Assembly: GCA_950097015.1 (NCBI GenBank)
Contig: CATNEN010000003.1
Coordinates: forward strand, 4,071,501 to 4,135,500
Direction: 5' to 3'
Length of the DNA stretch: 64,000 nt
Origin: Macrostomum hystrix
Lineage: Eukaryota; Platyhelminthes; Macrostomidae
The translations under genes were made by a program, and so were the position numbers. The number at the start of each line of letters is the position of its first letter. The stretch's first letter is position 1. The notes under the pieces were generated by a model. It made no database searches and was not told the DNA's origin. It saw nothing but the letters and a program-made list of their open reading frames with translations. Positions 33,801-47,389 of the stretch are shown piece by piece.

Positions 33801-35949
33801 TCGCAGTCGAACAGTGTGAAGGCCAGCTCGGTGCTGGGCCCGAACACGCTGCCGTCCATCAGCAACGGCAGCAGCTGGTAAGCGGCTGCGCCACCCGCCC
33901 CAGTCACCAGAACCTGCAGCGGTCGAGACAGCGAGCGCAACTGGGCCTCCTCGGCGTCAACTTCCACTTTGTAGCGGGCGTTGTCCTTGGCAACGGAAAG
34001 CATCTCGGGGCTGAGCACCGATGATTCCGAGTCGTAGTAAGCTGTGGAAGAGAATGGACGGATGGTCGATGACAGGTGATGCAAGAGGCTGACAGGTGAT
34101 ACAAGAGGCTGACAGGTGATTCAAGAGGATGACAGGTGATACAAGAGGATGACAGGTGATACAAGAGGCTGGCAGGTGATACAAGAGGCTGACAGGTGAT
34201 TCAAGAGGATGACAGGTGATACAAGAGGCTGACAGGTGATGCAAGAGGCTGACAGGTGATGCAAGAGGCTGACAGGTGATGCAAGAGGCTGACAGGTGAT
34301 TCAAGAGGCTGACAGGTGATACAATAGGCTGACAGGTGATGCAAGAGGCTGACAGGTGATGTAAGAGGGTGACAGGTGATACAAGAGGCTGACAGGTGAT
34401 ACAATAGGCTGACAGGTGATACAAGAGGCTGACAGGTGATACAAGAGGCTGACAGGTGATACAAGAGGATGACAGGTGATACAAGAGGATGACAGGTGAT
34501 ACAAGATGATGACAGGTGATGCAAGAGGATGACAGGTGAACTGAGTGAAAGAAGTCATCATAAAAAGCGAAATAGTTAGATAGAGCTTACCTTTCGCAAA
34601 CTCCTGGAATTCATTGGCTCCACCAATAAGAACACCCTTGCCGCCCTGATTAACTAGCTCGCGCCATATGATTGGCGACCTCTGTTGACGCCAGCCGCGT
34701 TCGCGACAACAGTGTCGAGACCATTCCTTTGGGTGTTAAAAATGGAAGATTTCCAGAATATTAATAAAATTTTCTGAATAACAAAAATACAAAAATGCAA
34801 ATGAACCAAGACAGCTTACGAACATAAAAACCTATCGAGTAAATCTCAAAAAGTATGAATTTTGAAATGCAATAATGGGAAGATATTTTAACATTGCATG
34901 GACTTAACCTGGTGATAAAATTAAAATTAAATAAATTACTTAGTAAGAACAGATTTAGCTAGCTTACAGGCCAATCATCTGGAGTCCTGACAATTTTGTG
35001 TAGCTTAAAGTTGGGCAAATTTTTAGCAAGGTCATCAGCTAGCAGTTCCACTTTGGCAAATTGAGGACAGTTTGCTGATCCTGGAAGGTAAGGATTAAGA
35101 ATGTGAAATAATTAAAGTTTATTTAAATTCAATTACTACCCAAAACAATCATTTGAATACTTAGTGATTAATTTTGATCTAAAATATCAAATAAGTTCTA
35201 GAAAATTTAGTATAATTAACTAGGTCACATAATTCAACTTTTTCTCTAGCATTTTATTAGCCACTATGAACAGACAGTTATTATAAAACTAAAACATAGC
35301 TTTAGGAAGATTGGATAGCAGGATAGTGACTAAAATAAAATCTTCTATTATATAAAATAGTAGAAGAAAAAATTCATTTTGAGTTTTGCAGTGCGTTTTC
35401 TAAATAAATGTAGCATTTTTTTTCTTTTTAGATACTGCTTCATATTGTTCTATATAGATAATACCATAGCTATACATTTATAGACTAATGTATTTATCTA
35501 TCAAATAAATATTTCTGATTTTTTACTAGCAACTGTTTTCTCAGATAGTTTCTGGTGGTGAAGACTTAGCTAAAGATAGAACTTTTTGATATTCTCGTGA
35601 AATAGAGTTTTTTACATGCCCTAAATAGGCCTTTGATCTGTTAGGCCGAAATGACACCATTAAAGCATAACATAAATGACAGCATAAATGACAACATTCA
35701 TATAAAATAAAATTATATATAACAAAACTTTAGGAAAACATGCAATAAGAAAAGAAAACAACTTTAATTAATCTAAGATTATTTCGTCTGTGATGCCCTT
35801 TCTAAAGTCTACATATGTAGACTCATCAGCTAGCTAACTAATTATTTATTTTTAAATACATATACGTTGTTAATTGTAAGAATTGTATAAAATAAAGTAA
35901 AAAATTTTTAAAATGAATGTGACTTACCAGCAATAACTATTTTTGCCAT
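27877..35949 (-). CDS. MDH1B: Malate dehydrogenase 1B-like protein
   Basis: Nine exons on the - strand close in frame: 35949-35928, 35080-34968, 34726-34591, 34041-33776, 33727-33173, 32143-31783, 29317-29187, 29074-28918 and 28151-27877. The protein is 671 residues. The N terminus MAKIVIAG, then [12 protein letters not shown] and S-P-I-I-W-R-E-L, is the thioredoxin-like extension typical of MDH1B and absent from MDH1. The nucleotide loop reads [10 protein letters not shown] near 136-145. At residue 387 the sequence is W-G-D-P where active malate dehydrogenases have W-G-N-H, so the catalytic His is Pro, and the substrate-binding Arg region after F-D-C-D is also lost. A non-catalytic role is therefore likely, in line with a family associated with cilia and sperm. 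It is longer than human MDH1B (518) because of a lysine/alanine-rich insert in exon 5 and an acidic tail. Confidence 0.88.
28170..28505. repeat. Minisatellite, 19-bp unit (MDH1B intron 8, right part)
   Basis: The unit is TTTATTGAGCACTCTTAGC with T/C variation, about 17-18 copies; one is short (near 28278). Confidence 0.93.
28515..28890. repeat. Second repeat in MDH1B intron 8
   Basis: Units are built on GGAGTGCTCAATATCTAAGG plus TAGCT, with optional GCTT, and shade into TTGAGCACTCGAAGCTAGCC. The word GAGTGCTCAA is the reverse complement of TTGAGCACTC in the neighbouring 19-bp array, so the two arrays are inverted relatives. Confidence 0.85.
29404..29551 (-). mobile_element. tRNA-derived SINE, 3' part (interrupted by LINE)
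   Basis: The sequence from the A/T-rich tail (TTAATAATAAAAATAATTG) through GCAGGAGGGCTGCGGG to ACACAGGTGTGTAC matches the 3' half of the SINE at 45628-45968. It continues at 31188-31405 after the LINE insertion, inside MDH1B intron 6. Confidence 0.8.
29552..31187 (-). mobile_element. 5'-truncated non-LTR retrotransposon (LINE) with C-terminal zinc fingers
   Basis: On the - strand one frame runs from 31185 to 29608, interrupted by a single TGA at 30312-30310. It begins inside the reverse transcriptase: [16 protein letters not shown], then [10 protein letters not shown] (catalytic FADD). Next come the thumb region ([15 protein letters not shown]) and, after the stop, four cysteine-histidine fingers: C-x4-C...H-x4-H near 30000, C-x2-C...H-x4-C near 29920, and two C-x2-C...H-x4-C at the end. 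The 3' end is GA-rich (AGAAGAAGAAGTA). ACACAGGTGTGTAC at 29538-29551 and 31188-31201 is a perfect 14-bp target duplication. The endonuclease and the start of RT are missing, as expected after 5' truncation. The clade is not resolved. Confidence 0.88.
31188..31405 (-). mobile_element. tRNA-derived SINE, 5' part (interrupted by LINE)
   Basis: Continuation of the SINE at 29404-29551. Read on the - strand it begins with the tRNA-like head (GTGGCAGAGCGGTCTAACGCG as A box, GAGCTCGATTCC as B box) and continues into the GGGCGCAGCCGCGGAGAGAAGG body shared with the other copies. Confidence 0.8.
31406..31782. repeat. Minisatellite, 33-bp unit, about 11 copies (MDH1B intron 6)
   Basis: The units contain CAGCTGTTACCCTACCCTGA then ATCTTCAGGACAT. 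The terminal unit runs into the exon 6 donor at 31782: on the gene strand the junction GGGTAGCAGCTGATGTCCTG matches the repeat GGGTAACAGCTGATGTCCTG, so the array overlaps the 5' splice site. Confidence 0.93.
32185..33040. repeat. Minisatellite, 21-bp unit, about 40 copies (MDH1B intron 5)
   Basis: The unit is AGTTCTACTATGAATCTACAG with few substitutions. The 291-residue frame across it is a by-product of the multiple-of-three period. Confidence 0.95.
34075..34545. repeat. Minisatellite, 20-bp unit, about 23 copies (MDH1B intron 3)
   Basis: The unit is ATACAAGAGGCTGACAGGTG with A/G/T variants at three positions. Confidence 0.95.
35081..35927 (-). other. MDH1B intron 1, no array
   Basis: An AT-rich intron of 847 bp between the 22-nt first coding exon and exon 2. 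Unlike most introns here it contains no tandem array. Confidence 0.7.
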
Positions 35950-36559
35950 TCTTCTTTTAAATAAAAAGTCTAATCACGTACAAACTCACAGAGAAGAACT
36001 ATAAATGGTATGGCGGCTCCTTGCCAAAAATACATTTCATGATAAAAGTTGTGAGAGTTTCCGTGAAACGGTAACTATGCAAATTGATTTTTTTAAAGAT
36101 ATAACAATTTTTTGCAGTTTTTATATTTAAATTATTGGAAACAGTCACAAAATAATTTCAGTAGTAATAAAATTACGTCTAAATACTTTTTCTTAGATGC
36201 TTACGTGGTATTTGTAAATGCTTTTTAAAGGGTTCGTTCGAGTACTCACTTTTCACTAGCGACTCGCTATAAACCTACCCTTTTTAAACTGGTTCGCCAG
36301 AAATGTAAAAATACAGTAGGTCTACTTTTATACTAGATCTCGATATGATAAGCGCATATGATAAGCGATTCATACGAAAGCTTTCGCTGTTTTAAATTTC
36401 TCATAGAGAACAACTAAATACACTTGAAACATTTTAACTTCATTGCAAGAAAAATTTCTATGCCAAGCAAAATGTGTATATTTTAACAATAGTGACATGT
36501 TAAAATGTATGAAATAGTGTATTTATGTTATGATTTTTTTCGCCAGCTTTTATTTTTAT
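35950..36559. promoter_or_regulatory. Upstream region of MDH1B
   Basis: AT-rich and non-coding. It must include the 5' UTR and proximal promoter, but I see no defined element. Confidence 0.3.
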
Positions 36560-37116
36560 TGTAGTGCCTGTGGTCGGTTTGGGATCCCCGGCCTACAGTA
36601 CTAAGTATAATCACTATACGAATAATCACTATAATCACACAGTACTTCTAAGAAAGATACAGTACTCCGTACAGGCCTAGCACTCCGAATGTAAAGACAC
36701 GAATGCAGCGGTTTCCGGTCTAAATGCAGGATGACAGGATGACTTCGATTTCGTTTATTTGTAGGCAATAACTTGAGAATTCGCAGTAAGAGACCGTCTT
36801 TACCGATGGAACCTAAAAGTTCGAGCAAGCCACCAGCGCGCAGGGAGGGTAGGGACAGGGTTGTACGCGCTGGCCGGGTGGACGGCAAAGCTACGCAGAG
36901 CTGATTGGCGGGAGGGGCAAAGCCACGAAGGGCTGGGGTAAGGGTTGACAGACAATTCCCGCGCCAGCCAATCAGATGGCGGCGCAGGGCACCCTGAGCC
37001 GGGGGAGGAGGGAGGGAAGGGTGAGGCCAAGGCCGAGCCAAACAAACCGGCCCCAAATACAACGGCCTTGGCGAGCAGTCGACCAGAGAAACACAGGCAC
37101 TACACCTTCCCCTCTT
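36560..37116 (-). mobile_element. Putative 3' LTR with polypurine tract
   Basis: TGTAGTGCCTGTG at 36560-36572 and its perfect reverse complement CACAGGCACTACA at 37092-37104 bound a 545-bp TG...CA segment. On the - strand it is preceded by AAGAGGGGAAGG (37116-37105), a good polypurine tract, and it contains AATAAA (36759-36754). This arrangement fits the 3' LTR of an element running on the - strand. No second LTR or recognisable pol is found nearby, so a solo or truncated copy is likely. A long-TIR MITE is the alternative. Confidence 0.5.
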
Positions 37117-37927
37117 AAAAAAACGCGCAAAAACGCACATGGATGAAACGGGGAAGAGGATAGCACGGAATGGGAAAGCGGCGACCGACCGAAATTTAAA
37201 CAAAAAGCATAATTTCGCAGGCAGGGCGCTGATGTCGCCAGGCATTGTGGCGATCTTGCGCCGAATAAACCGTAGGCACTGTTGAAGCACCATGGCTAAA
37301 GCGGCCCTCATATTGTTTTATGTGTCCCTTATGAATGCCTGATTCGAAAATTACGCTTTTTACGTGTAAAAAAGGAATAAGACGAAGAATCAAGATAATT
37401 TAGCACATTGCGCAGTTGATTTAGTCTACTCTGACATCGACATTTTAGTAAGAACAATCAAAAAAGCTTTTTGGCTAATATACTTTGATGGTATAATCAT
37501 TCGACTTCGACTGATAAGTAAAATGAAAAATAGATGACACAAAGGCACTTGGAAATTTATTCTTGTCTTAACTTAAATAATGATAGCATAACTATAGAAT
37601 ATCACGCACCGCCCACACAAAAAGCAGGTATGTATACGTGCTGTTGGGGTATATGAAGAAAAAACCGTTTCTTTAACAACGAGATCTTCTATATAATGAA
37701 GCTGATATGCTAAAACTACATCAAAAAGTGATGTTTGAGAACAGTTCTCAATAAAACTCCTATCAATGCCGACAACAACTGATTGAAGATTTATTAATCA
37801 ATAAAAATCCGACACTTATTAGATATGCTAGCAAACAGCAGGTAATCAACAACAAAACTCAGAAATTAAAATCGCAGTTTCTGCTGGGGATTATTAGAAG
37901 GCCCTGAGAGCACATCTCAAAGGCGCA
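37117..37927. other. Spacer downstream of PSPH
   Basis: The first 200 bp may be internal retroelement sequence, but it has no recognisable domain. The rest is AT-rich, with the PSPH 3' UTR at the right end. Confidence 0.4.
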
Positions 37928-40900
37928 TCAAGGCAGGTTGCCATTGGCATCTCGCGCCTCCAGAGTTTTGGCTAAGTCGCGAAAATCTTTAACAAACCAA
38001 TCGGCACCTTCAGCCACCTGAGCCCTAGTGACATTGCCGCCGAATCCGATGAACAGGTCGCAGTCGCTGCGCGCCTCCATGTCGGTGACACCGTCGCCGA
38101 TCATTGCAACCGATTGGTGGCCAAGGCCAGCTTGCAGGTGTCTGACAGCGGTCGCTTTGCCGCCGCTGCGACAGGTGAAACAGGACCGATCGTGGCCGAG
38201 GAAGTCGCCGCTCTCCTGGTCGAAGATGAGTCGATTGGAGATGAGGCGATCGTCAGGCAGGCCAAGGGCGAATAGAACCGGTTGCACCAAGTCGCTGATG
38301 CCGCCAGTGACCAGGTAGACCCGCTTGCCGCGCAGCTCTAATAGGCGCACCAGGTCACTGAGCGGGGGATTTCAAGTGAATGCTCAGTTGGAAAATCTTC
38401 TGCAACAAGGAGACTTTCATAAGAAATATAAAAAGGGAAATTTCCACGAGGAAAATTCCACTGCGAAACTTCCACAAAGAAAAGTCCAAAAAAAACTTCC
38501 ACAGGAAAACTACCACACGGAAACTTCCACAGGAAAAATTCCACAGGAAAACTTCCACAGGAAAACTTCCGCATGGAAACTTCCACAGGAAAACTTCCAC
38601 AGGAAAACTTCCGCATGGAAACTTTCACAGAAAACTTCCACAGGAAAACTTCCACAGGAAAACTTCCGCATGGAAACTTCCACAGGAAAACTTCCACAGG
38701 AAAACTTCCACAGGAAAACTTCCGCATGGAAACTTTCACAGGAAAACTTCCACAGGAAAACTTCCACAGGAAAACTTCCGCATGGAAACTTCCACAGGAA
38801 AACTTCCACAGGAAAACTTCCACAGGAAAACTTCCGCATGGAAACTTTCACAGGAAAACTTCCACAGGAAAACTTCCACAGGAAAACTTCCGCATGGAAA
38901 CTTCCACAGGAAAACTTCCACAGGAAAACTTCCACAGGAAAACTTCCGCATGGAAACTTCCACAGGAAAACTTCCACAGGAAAACTTCCACAGGAAAAAT
39001 TCCGCATGGAAACTTCCACAGGAAAAATTCCACACGGGAAACTTCCACACGGAAAACTTCCACAGGAAAACTTCCACAGGAAAACTTCCGCATGGAAACT
39101 TCCACAGGAAAAATTCCGCATGGAAACTTCCACAGGAAAACTTCCACAGGAAAACTTCCACAGGAAAACTTCCGCATGGAAACTTTCACAGGAAAACTTC
39201 CGCATGGAAACTTTCACAGGAAAACTTCCGCATGGAAACTTTCACAGGAAAAATTCCGCATGGAAACTTTCACAGGAAAAATTCCGCATGGAAACTTTCA
39301 CAGGAAAAATTCCGCATGGAAACTTCCACAGGAAAAATTCCGCATGGAAACTTCCACAGGAAAACTTCCACAGGAAAACTTCCACAGGAAAACTTCCGCA
39401 TGGAAACTTTCACAGGAAAACTTCCGCATGGAAACTTTCACAGGAAAACTTCCGCATGGAAACTTTCACAGGAAAACTTCCGCATGGAAACTTTCACAGG
39501 AAAAATTCCGCATGGAAACTTTCACAGGAAAAATTCCGCATGGAAACTTTCACAGGAAAAATTCCGCATGGAAACTTCCACAGGAAAAATTCCGCATGGA
39601 AACTTCCACAGGAAAACTTCCACAGGAAAACTTCCACAGGAAAACTTCCGCATGGAAACTTTCACAGGAAAACTTCCGCATGGAAACTTTCACAGGAAAA
39701 CTTCCGCAGGAAAACTTCCACAGGAAAACTTCCGCATGGAAACTTCCACAGGAAAAATTCCGCATGGAAACTTCCACAGGAAAACTTCCACAGGAAAACT
39801 TCCACAGGAAAACTTCCGCATGGAAACTTTCACAGGAAAACTTCCGCATGGAAACTTTCACAGGAAAACTTCCGCATGGAAACTTTCACAGGAAAAATTC
39901 CGCATGGAAACTTTCACAGGAAAAATTCCGCATGGAAACTTTCACAGGAAAAATTCCGCATGGAAACTTCCACAGGAAAAATTCCGCATGGAAACTTCCA
40001 CAGGAAAACTTCCACAGGAAAACTTCCACAGGAAAACTTCCGCATGGAAACTTTCACAGGAAAACTTCCGCATGGAAACTTTCACAGGAAAACTTCCGCA
40101 TGGAAACTTTCACAGGAAAACTTCCGCATGGAAACTTTCACAGGAAAACTTCCGCATGGAAACTTTCACAGGAAAAATTCCGCATGGAAACTTTCACAGG
40201 AAAAATTCCGCATGGAAACTTTCACAGGAAAAATTCCGCATGGAAACTTCCACAGGAAAAATTCCGCATGGAAACTTCCACAGGAAAACTTCCACAGGAA
40301 AACTTCCACAGGAAAACTTCCGCATGGAAACTTTCACAGGAAAACTTCCGCATGGAAACTTTCACAGGAAAACTTCCGCATGGAAACTTTCACAGGAAAA
40401 CTTCCGCATGGAAACTTTCACAGGAAAAATTCCGCATGGAAACTTTCACAGGAAAAATTCCGCATGGAAACTTTCACAGGAAAAATTCCGCATGGAAACT
40501 TCCACAGGAAAAATTCCGCATGGAAACTTCCACAGGAAAACTTCCACAGGAAAACTTCCACAGGAAAACTTCCGCATGGAAACTTTCACAGGAAAACTTC
40601 CGCATGGAAACTTTCACAGGAAAACTTCCGCAGGAAAACTTCCACAGGAAAACTTCCGCATGGAAACTTCCACAGGAAAAATTCCGCATGGAAACTTCCA
40701 CAGGAAAACTTCCACAGGAAAACTTCCACAGGAAAACTTCCGCATGGAAACTTTCACAGGAAAACTTCCGCATGGAAACTTTCACAGGAAAACTTCCGCA
40801 TGGAAACTTTCACAGGAAAAATTCCGCATGGAAACTTTCACAGGAAAAATTCCGCATGGAAACTTTCACAGGAAAAATTCCGCATGGAAACTTCCACAGG

Positions 40901-43487
40901 AAAAATTCCGCATGGAAACTTCCACAGGAAAACTTCCACAGGAAAACTTCCACAGGAAAACTTCCGCATGGAAACTTTCACAGGAAAACTTCCGCATGGA
41001 AACTTTCACAGGAAAACTTCCGCATGGAAACTTTCACAGGAAAACTTCCGCATGGAAACTTTCACAGGAAAACTTCCGCATGGAAACTTTCACAGGAAAA
41101 ATTCCGCATGGAAACTTTCACAGGAAAAATTCCGCATGGAAACTTTCACAGGAAAAATTCCGCATGGAAACTTCCACAGGAAAAATTCCGCATGGAAACT
41201 TCCACAAGTAAACTTTCAAAAAGAAATTTCCAGAGAAAAACTTCAAAGACGAAACTTGCACTTGAAAATTTGCCCATGAAAACTTTCGAAAGGAAACCTC
41301 CGTAGGGAAACTTCCGAATTAGGGAACACGATTGCTTGGCGCAATAGTTATTTTAGAAATTCACTTCTAAGCTTTTCTAGATGTGCGTTATAATCGGCAG
41401 TTCACATAGCAGTCAAAATAAAAAATCACTTACACAACATGAGGAGTCAGTTTTGGCGGATTCTGTTTCACAAACTGGTCCACTTTCTGTCTAGTCAGTT
41501 TCATCATGGCTAGCCGGGCCTCGAACGACTCTTCAAATGTCATTTCACCGTTCATAGCTTTGCTGGTGCTGCAAATATAAGCAAACATACTCGTATGATC
41601 AGCTCAATAATTTACAACTTGCTGAGATACGAGTCAGCAAGGGGATAAGAGGATGAGAGTCAGCAAGGGGATAAGAGTCAGGTAGGGGATGAGAGTCAGC
41701 AAGGGGATAAGAGGATGAGAGTCAGCAAGGGGATAAGAGGATGAGAGTCAGCAAGGGGATAAGAGGATGAGAGTCAGCAAGGGGATAAGAGGATGAGAGT
41801 CAGCAAGGGGATAAGAGGATGAGAGTCAGCAAGGGGATAAGAGGATGAGAGTCAGCAAGGGGATAAGAGGATGAGAGTCAGCAAGGGGATAAGAGGATGA
41901 GAGTCAGCAAGGGGATAAGAGGATGAGAGTCAGCAAGGGGATAAGAGGATGAGAGTCAGCAAGGGGATAAGAGGATGAGAGTCAGCAAGGGGATAAGAGG
42001 ATGAGAGTCAGCAAGGGGATAAGAGTCAGGTAGGGGATGAGAGTCAGCAAGGGGATAAGAGGATGAGAGTCAGCAAGGGGATAAGAGGATGAGAGTCAGC
42101 AAGGGGATGAGAGTCAGGTAGGGGATGAGAGTCAGCAAGGGGATAAGAGGATGAGAGTCAGCAAGGGGATGAGAGTCAGGTAGGGGATGAGAGTCAGCAA
42201 GGGGATGAGAGGATGAGAGTCAGAGTCAGCAAGGGGATAAGAGGATGAGAGTCAGCAAGGGGATGAGAGTCAGGTAGGGGATGAGAGTCAGCAAGGGGAT
42301 AAGAGGATGAGAGTCAGCAAGGAGATGAGAGTCAGGTAGGGGATGAGAGCCAGCAAGGGGATAAGAGGATGAGAGTCAGCAAGGGGATGAGAGTCAGCAA
42401 GGGGATGAGAGTCAGGTAGGGGATGAGAGTCAGCAAGGGGATAAGAGGATGAGAGTCAGCAAGGAGATGAGAGTCAGGTAGGGGATGAGAGTCAGCAAGG
42501 GGATAAGAGGATGAGAGTCAGCAAGGGGATGAGAGTCAGGTAGGGGATGAGAGTCAGCAAGGGGATAAGAGGATGAGAGTCAGCAAGGGGATGAGAGTCA
42601 GGTAGGGGATGAGAGTCAGCAAGGGGATGAGAGGATGAGAGTCAGAGTCAGCAAGGGGATAAGAGGATGAGAGTCAGCAAGGGGATAAGAGGATGAGAGT
42701 CAGCAAGGAGATGAGAGTCAGGTAGGGGATGAGAGTCAGCAAGGGGATAAGAGGATGAGAGTCAGCAAGGGGATGAGAGTCAGGTAGGGGATGAGAGTCA
42801 GCAAGGGGATAAGAGGATGAGAGTCAGCAAGGGGATGAGAGTCAGGTAGGGGATGAGAGTCAGCAAGGGGATAAGAGGATGAGAGTCAGCAAGGGGATGA
42901 GAGTCAGGTAGGGGATGAGAGTCAGCAAGGGGATGAGAGGATGAGAGTCAGAGTCAGCAAGGGGATAAGAGGATGAGAGTCAGCAAGGGGATGAGAGGAT
43001 GAGAGTCAGAGTCAGCAAGGGGATAAGAGGATGAGAGTCAGCAAGGGGATGAGAGGATGAGAGTCAGAGTCAGCAAGGGGATAAGAGGATGAGAGTCAGC
43101 AAGGGGATGAGAGTCAGCAAGGGGATGAGAGTCAGGTAGGGGATGAGAGTCAGCAAGGGGATGAGAGTCAGCAAGGGGATGAGAGTCAGCAAGGGGATGA
43201 GAGTCAGCAAGGGGATGAAAGTCAGGAAGGGGATGAGAGTCAGCAAGGGGATGAGAGTCAGCAAGGGGATGAGAGTCAGCAAGGGGATGAGAGTCAGGAA
43301 GGGGATGAGAGTCAGCAGCGCTAACGGGGATCACTCACAGCGCTTTGACTTGGTCAGCGACGCCGCAGAAGGCAGCCAGATTGTCAACGCCTTCGTCGAC
43401 GCACACCGTGGAATCAACATCGAAGCAGACGCAGTCGACGCCCAGCCAGGTCTGCAGCACCGACGGCGAGGGTTCTAGATTAGGCAT
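37928..43487 (-). CDS. PSPH: Phosphoserine phosphatase
   Basis: Catalyses the last step of L-serine synthesis, phosphoserine to serine plus phosphate, in the cytosol. Three exons on the - strand: 43487-43339, 41568-41434 and 38357-37928. Both introns are phase 2 and the protein is 237 residues (human 225). HAD-superfamily motifs are complete. Motif I is FDVDSTVCVDEGVD, with the nucleophile Asp23 and the acid/base Asp25. The cap contains T-F-E-E-S-F-E-A-R-L. Motif II is L-V-T-G-G, the Lys of motif III lies in S-G-G-K, and motif IV is GDGVTDMEA followed by F-I-G-F-G-G-N-V. Nothing is missing, so the enzyme should be active. Both introns are filled by minisatellites of about 2.8 and 1.7 kb, many times the coding length. 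Confidence 0.95.
38450..41290. repeat. Minisatellite, 14-bp unit with ~924-bp higher-order period (PSPH intron 2)
   Basis: Basic units are GGAAAACTTCCACA, GGAAAACTTCCGCA/T and GGAAACTTTCACA-type 14-mers in a patterned order. A large block recurs with an offset of 924 bp (for example 39550-39861 and 40474-40785 are the same). Because the unit lacks stops in all phases, several frames stay open for up to 984 codons; none is a gene. Confidence 0.95.
41630..43318. repeat. Minisatellite, 18/26-bp unit (PSPH intron 1)
   Basis: Units are GATGAGAGTCAGCAAGGG plus GATAAGAG, with GTCAGGTAGGG variants arranged in a recurring higher-order pattern. The array starts about 20 bp from the exon 1 donor. Confidence 0.94.
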
Positions 43488-43594
43488 GGTGACTTAATGG
43501 CCCGGTGAACTTTAAGCGACTCAAAACCAATAGAGACTGTTTCACAATGGTTACAAACCGCTGAAATGACAAGCACAAACATTCTTGTAAATAT

Positions 43595-44710
43595 TATAGA
43601 TGGGAGTCAGAGGGATTGGATTTGTGAGTCAGAGGGATTTAATTTAATTTGGGAGTCAGAGGCATTGGATTTGGGAGTCAGAGGCATTGGATTTGTGAGT
43701 CATAGGGATTGGATTTGTGAGTCAGAGGGGTTTAATTTGTGAGTCAGAGGGATTTAATTTAATTTGGGAGTCATATGGATTGGATTTGGGAGTCAGGGAG
43801 TCATAGGGATTGGATTTGGGAGTCATAGGGATTGGATTTGGGAGTCATAGGGATTGGATTTGGGAGTCATAGGGATTGGATTTGGGAGTCAGAGGCATTG
43901 GATTTGGGAGTCATAGGGATTGGATTTGGGAGTCATAGGGATTGGATTTGGGAGTCAGAGGCATTGGATTTGGGAGTCAGAGGCATTGGATTTGGGAGTC
44001 AGAGGGATTGGATTTGGGAGTCAGAGGGATTTAATTTAATTTGGGAGTCATATGGATTGGATTTGGGAGTCAGAGGGATTGGATTTGGGAGTCATAGGGA
44101 TTGGATTTGGGAGTCATAGGGATTGGATTTGGGAGTCAGAGGCATTGGATTTGGGAGTCAGAGGCATTGGATTTGGGAGTCATAGGGATTGGATTTGGGA
44201 GTCATAGGGATTGGATTTGGGAGTCAGAGGCATTGGATTTGGGAGTCAGAGGCATTGGATTTTGGAGTCATAGGGATTGGATTTGGGAGTCATAGGGATT
44301 GGATTTGGGAGTCAGAGGCATTGGATTTGGGAGTCAGAGGCATTGGATTTGGGAGTCATAGGGATTGGATTTGGGAGTCAGAGGCATTGGATTTGGGAGT
44401 CAGAGGCATTGGATTTTGGAGTCAGAGGGATTGGATTTGGGAGTCAGAGGGATTGGATTTGGGAGTCATAGGGATTGGATTTGGGAGTCAGAGGCATTGG
44501 ATTTGGGAGTCATAGGGATTGGATTTGGGAGTCAGAGGGATTGGATTTGGGAGTCATAGGGATTGGATTTGGGAGTCATAGGGATTGGATTTGGGAGTCA
44601 GAGGCATTGGATTTGGGAGTCAGAGGCATTGGATTTGGGAGTCATAGGGATTGGATTTGGGAGTCATAGGGATTGGATTTGGGAGTCATAGGGATTGGAT
44701 TTAAGATTGG
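43595..44710. repeat. Minisatellite, 22-bp unit, about 48 copies
   Basis: The unit is GGGAGTCATAGGGATTGGAT followed by TT, with an AGAGGCATTGG variant. It is intergenic, 5' of PSPH and 3' of ARL1. Confidence 0.94.
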
Positions 44711-45171
44711 ATAGGTGAGTCGATAGGGGAGTCAGGAACAGTTTAAACAGGAAAGTAATGAAGCCAAAGAAGCGTGTTATTTTGTTATTGAATTAGAAGC
44801 AATAATAATAAATATATATATAATAAACAACAAATTAAAACAGCAGTCTCAAAAGCAGTCTGAATTTTAGCCGATAAACATGTCAACGCGAACATGAATA
44901 AGCAAAGACACCGAATAAAATGGAGACAGTATTCCAGGAAATAGGAAAGGAAACTCAGACTCAACAACAACAATCTGCCACCGCGCATACGAAAGGTAAA
45001 CAAAAATGAAACACTTTAAATAATGCTTCTTTGTTCCATTGCAAACAATTATAATTATGGAATTAGACTATAATATAAAATGCCTGGCATAACAAGATGT
45101 TACACATGATGGCTTAATAGAATGCGTAAAACTTCCATTTTCAATTCTTCACCGTCCCGAACTGATCATTG
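44711..45171. other. 3' flank of ARL1
   Basis: AT-rich, with no gene seen. It probably contains the ARL1 3' UTR. Confidence 0.4.
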
Positions 45172-47381
<2,210 letters not shown>

Positions 47382-47389
47382 CTATTGAG

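Noticed and set aside
36601-37311. 236-codon - strand frame, proline- and arginine-rich
   Set aside because: It runs across the putative LTR, has no recognisable domain, and follows the GC-rich composition of the LTR.
38325-41279. Overlapping + strand reading frames of 984, 943 and 910 codons rich in F-H-R-K-T-S-T-G-K-L-P
   Set aside because: All + strand frames are open because the 14-bp satellite unit contains no stop. The region is an intron of PSPH, bounded by matching splice sites in phase 2.
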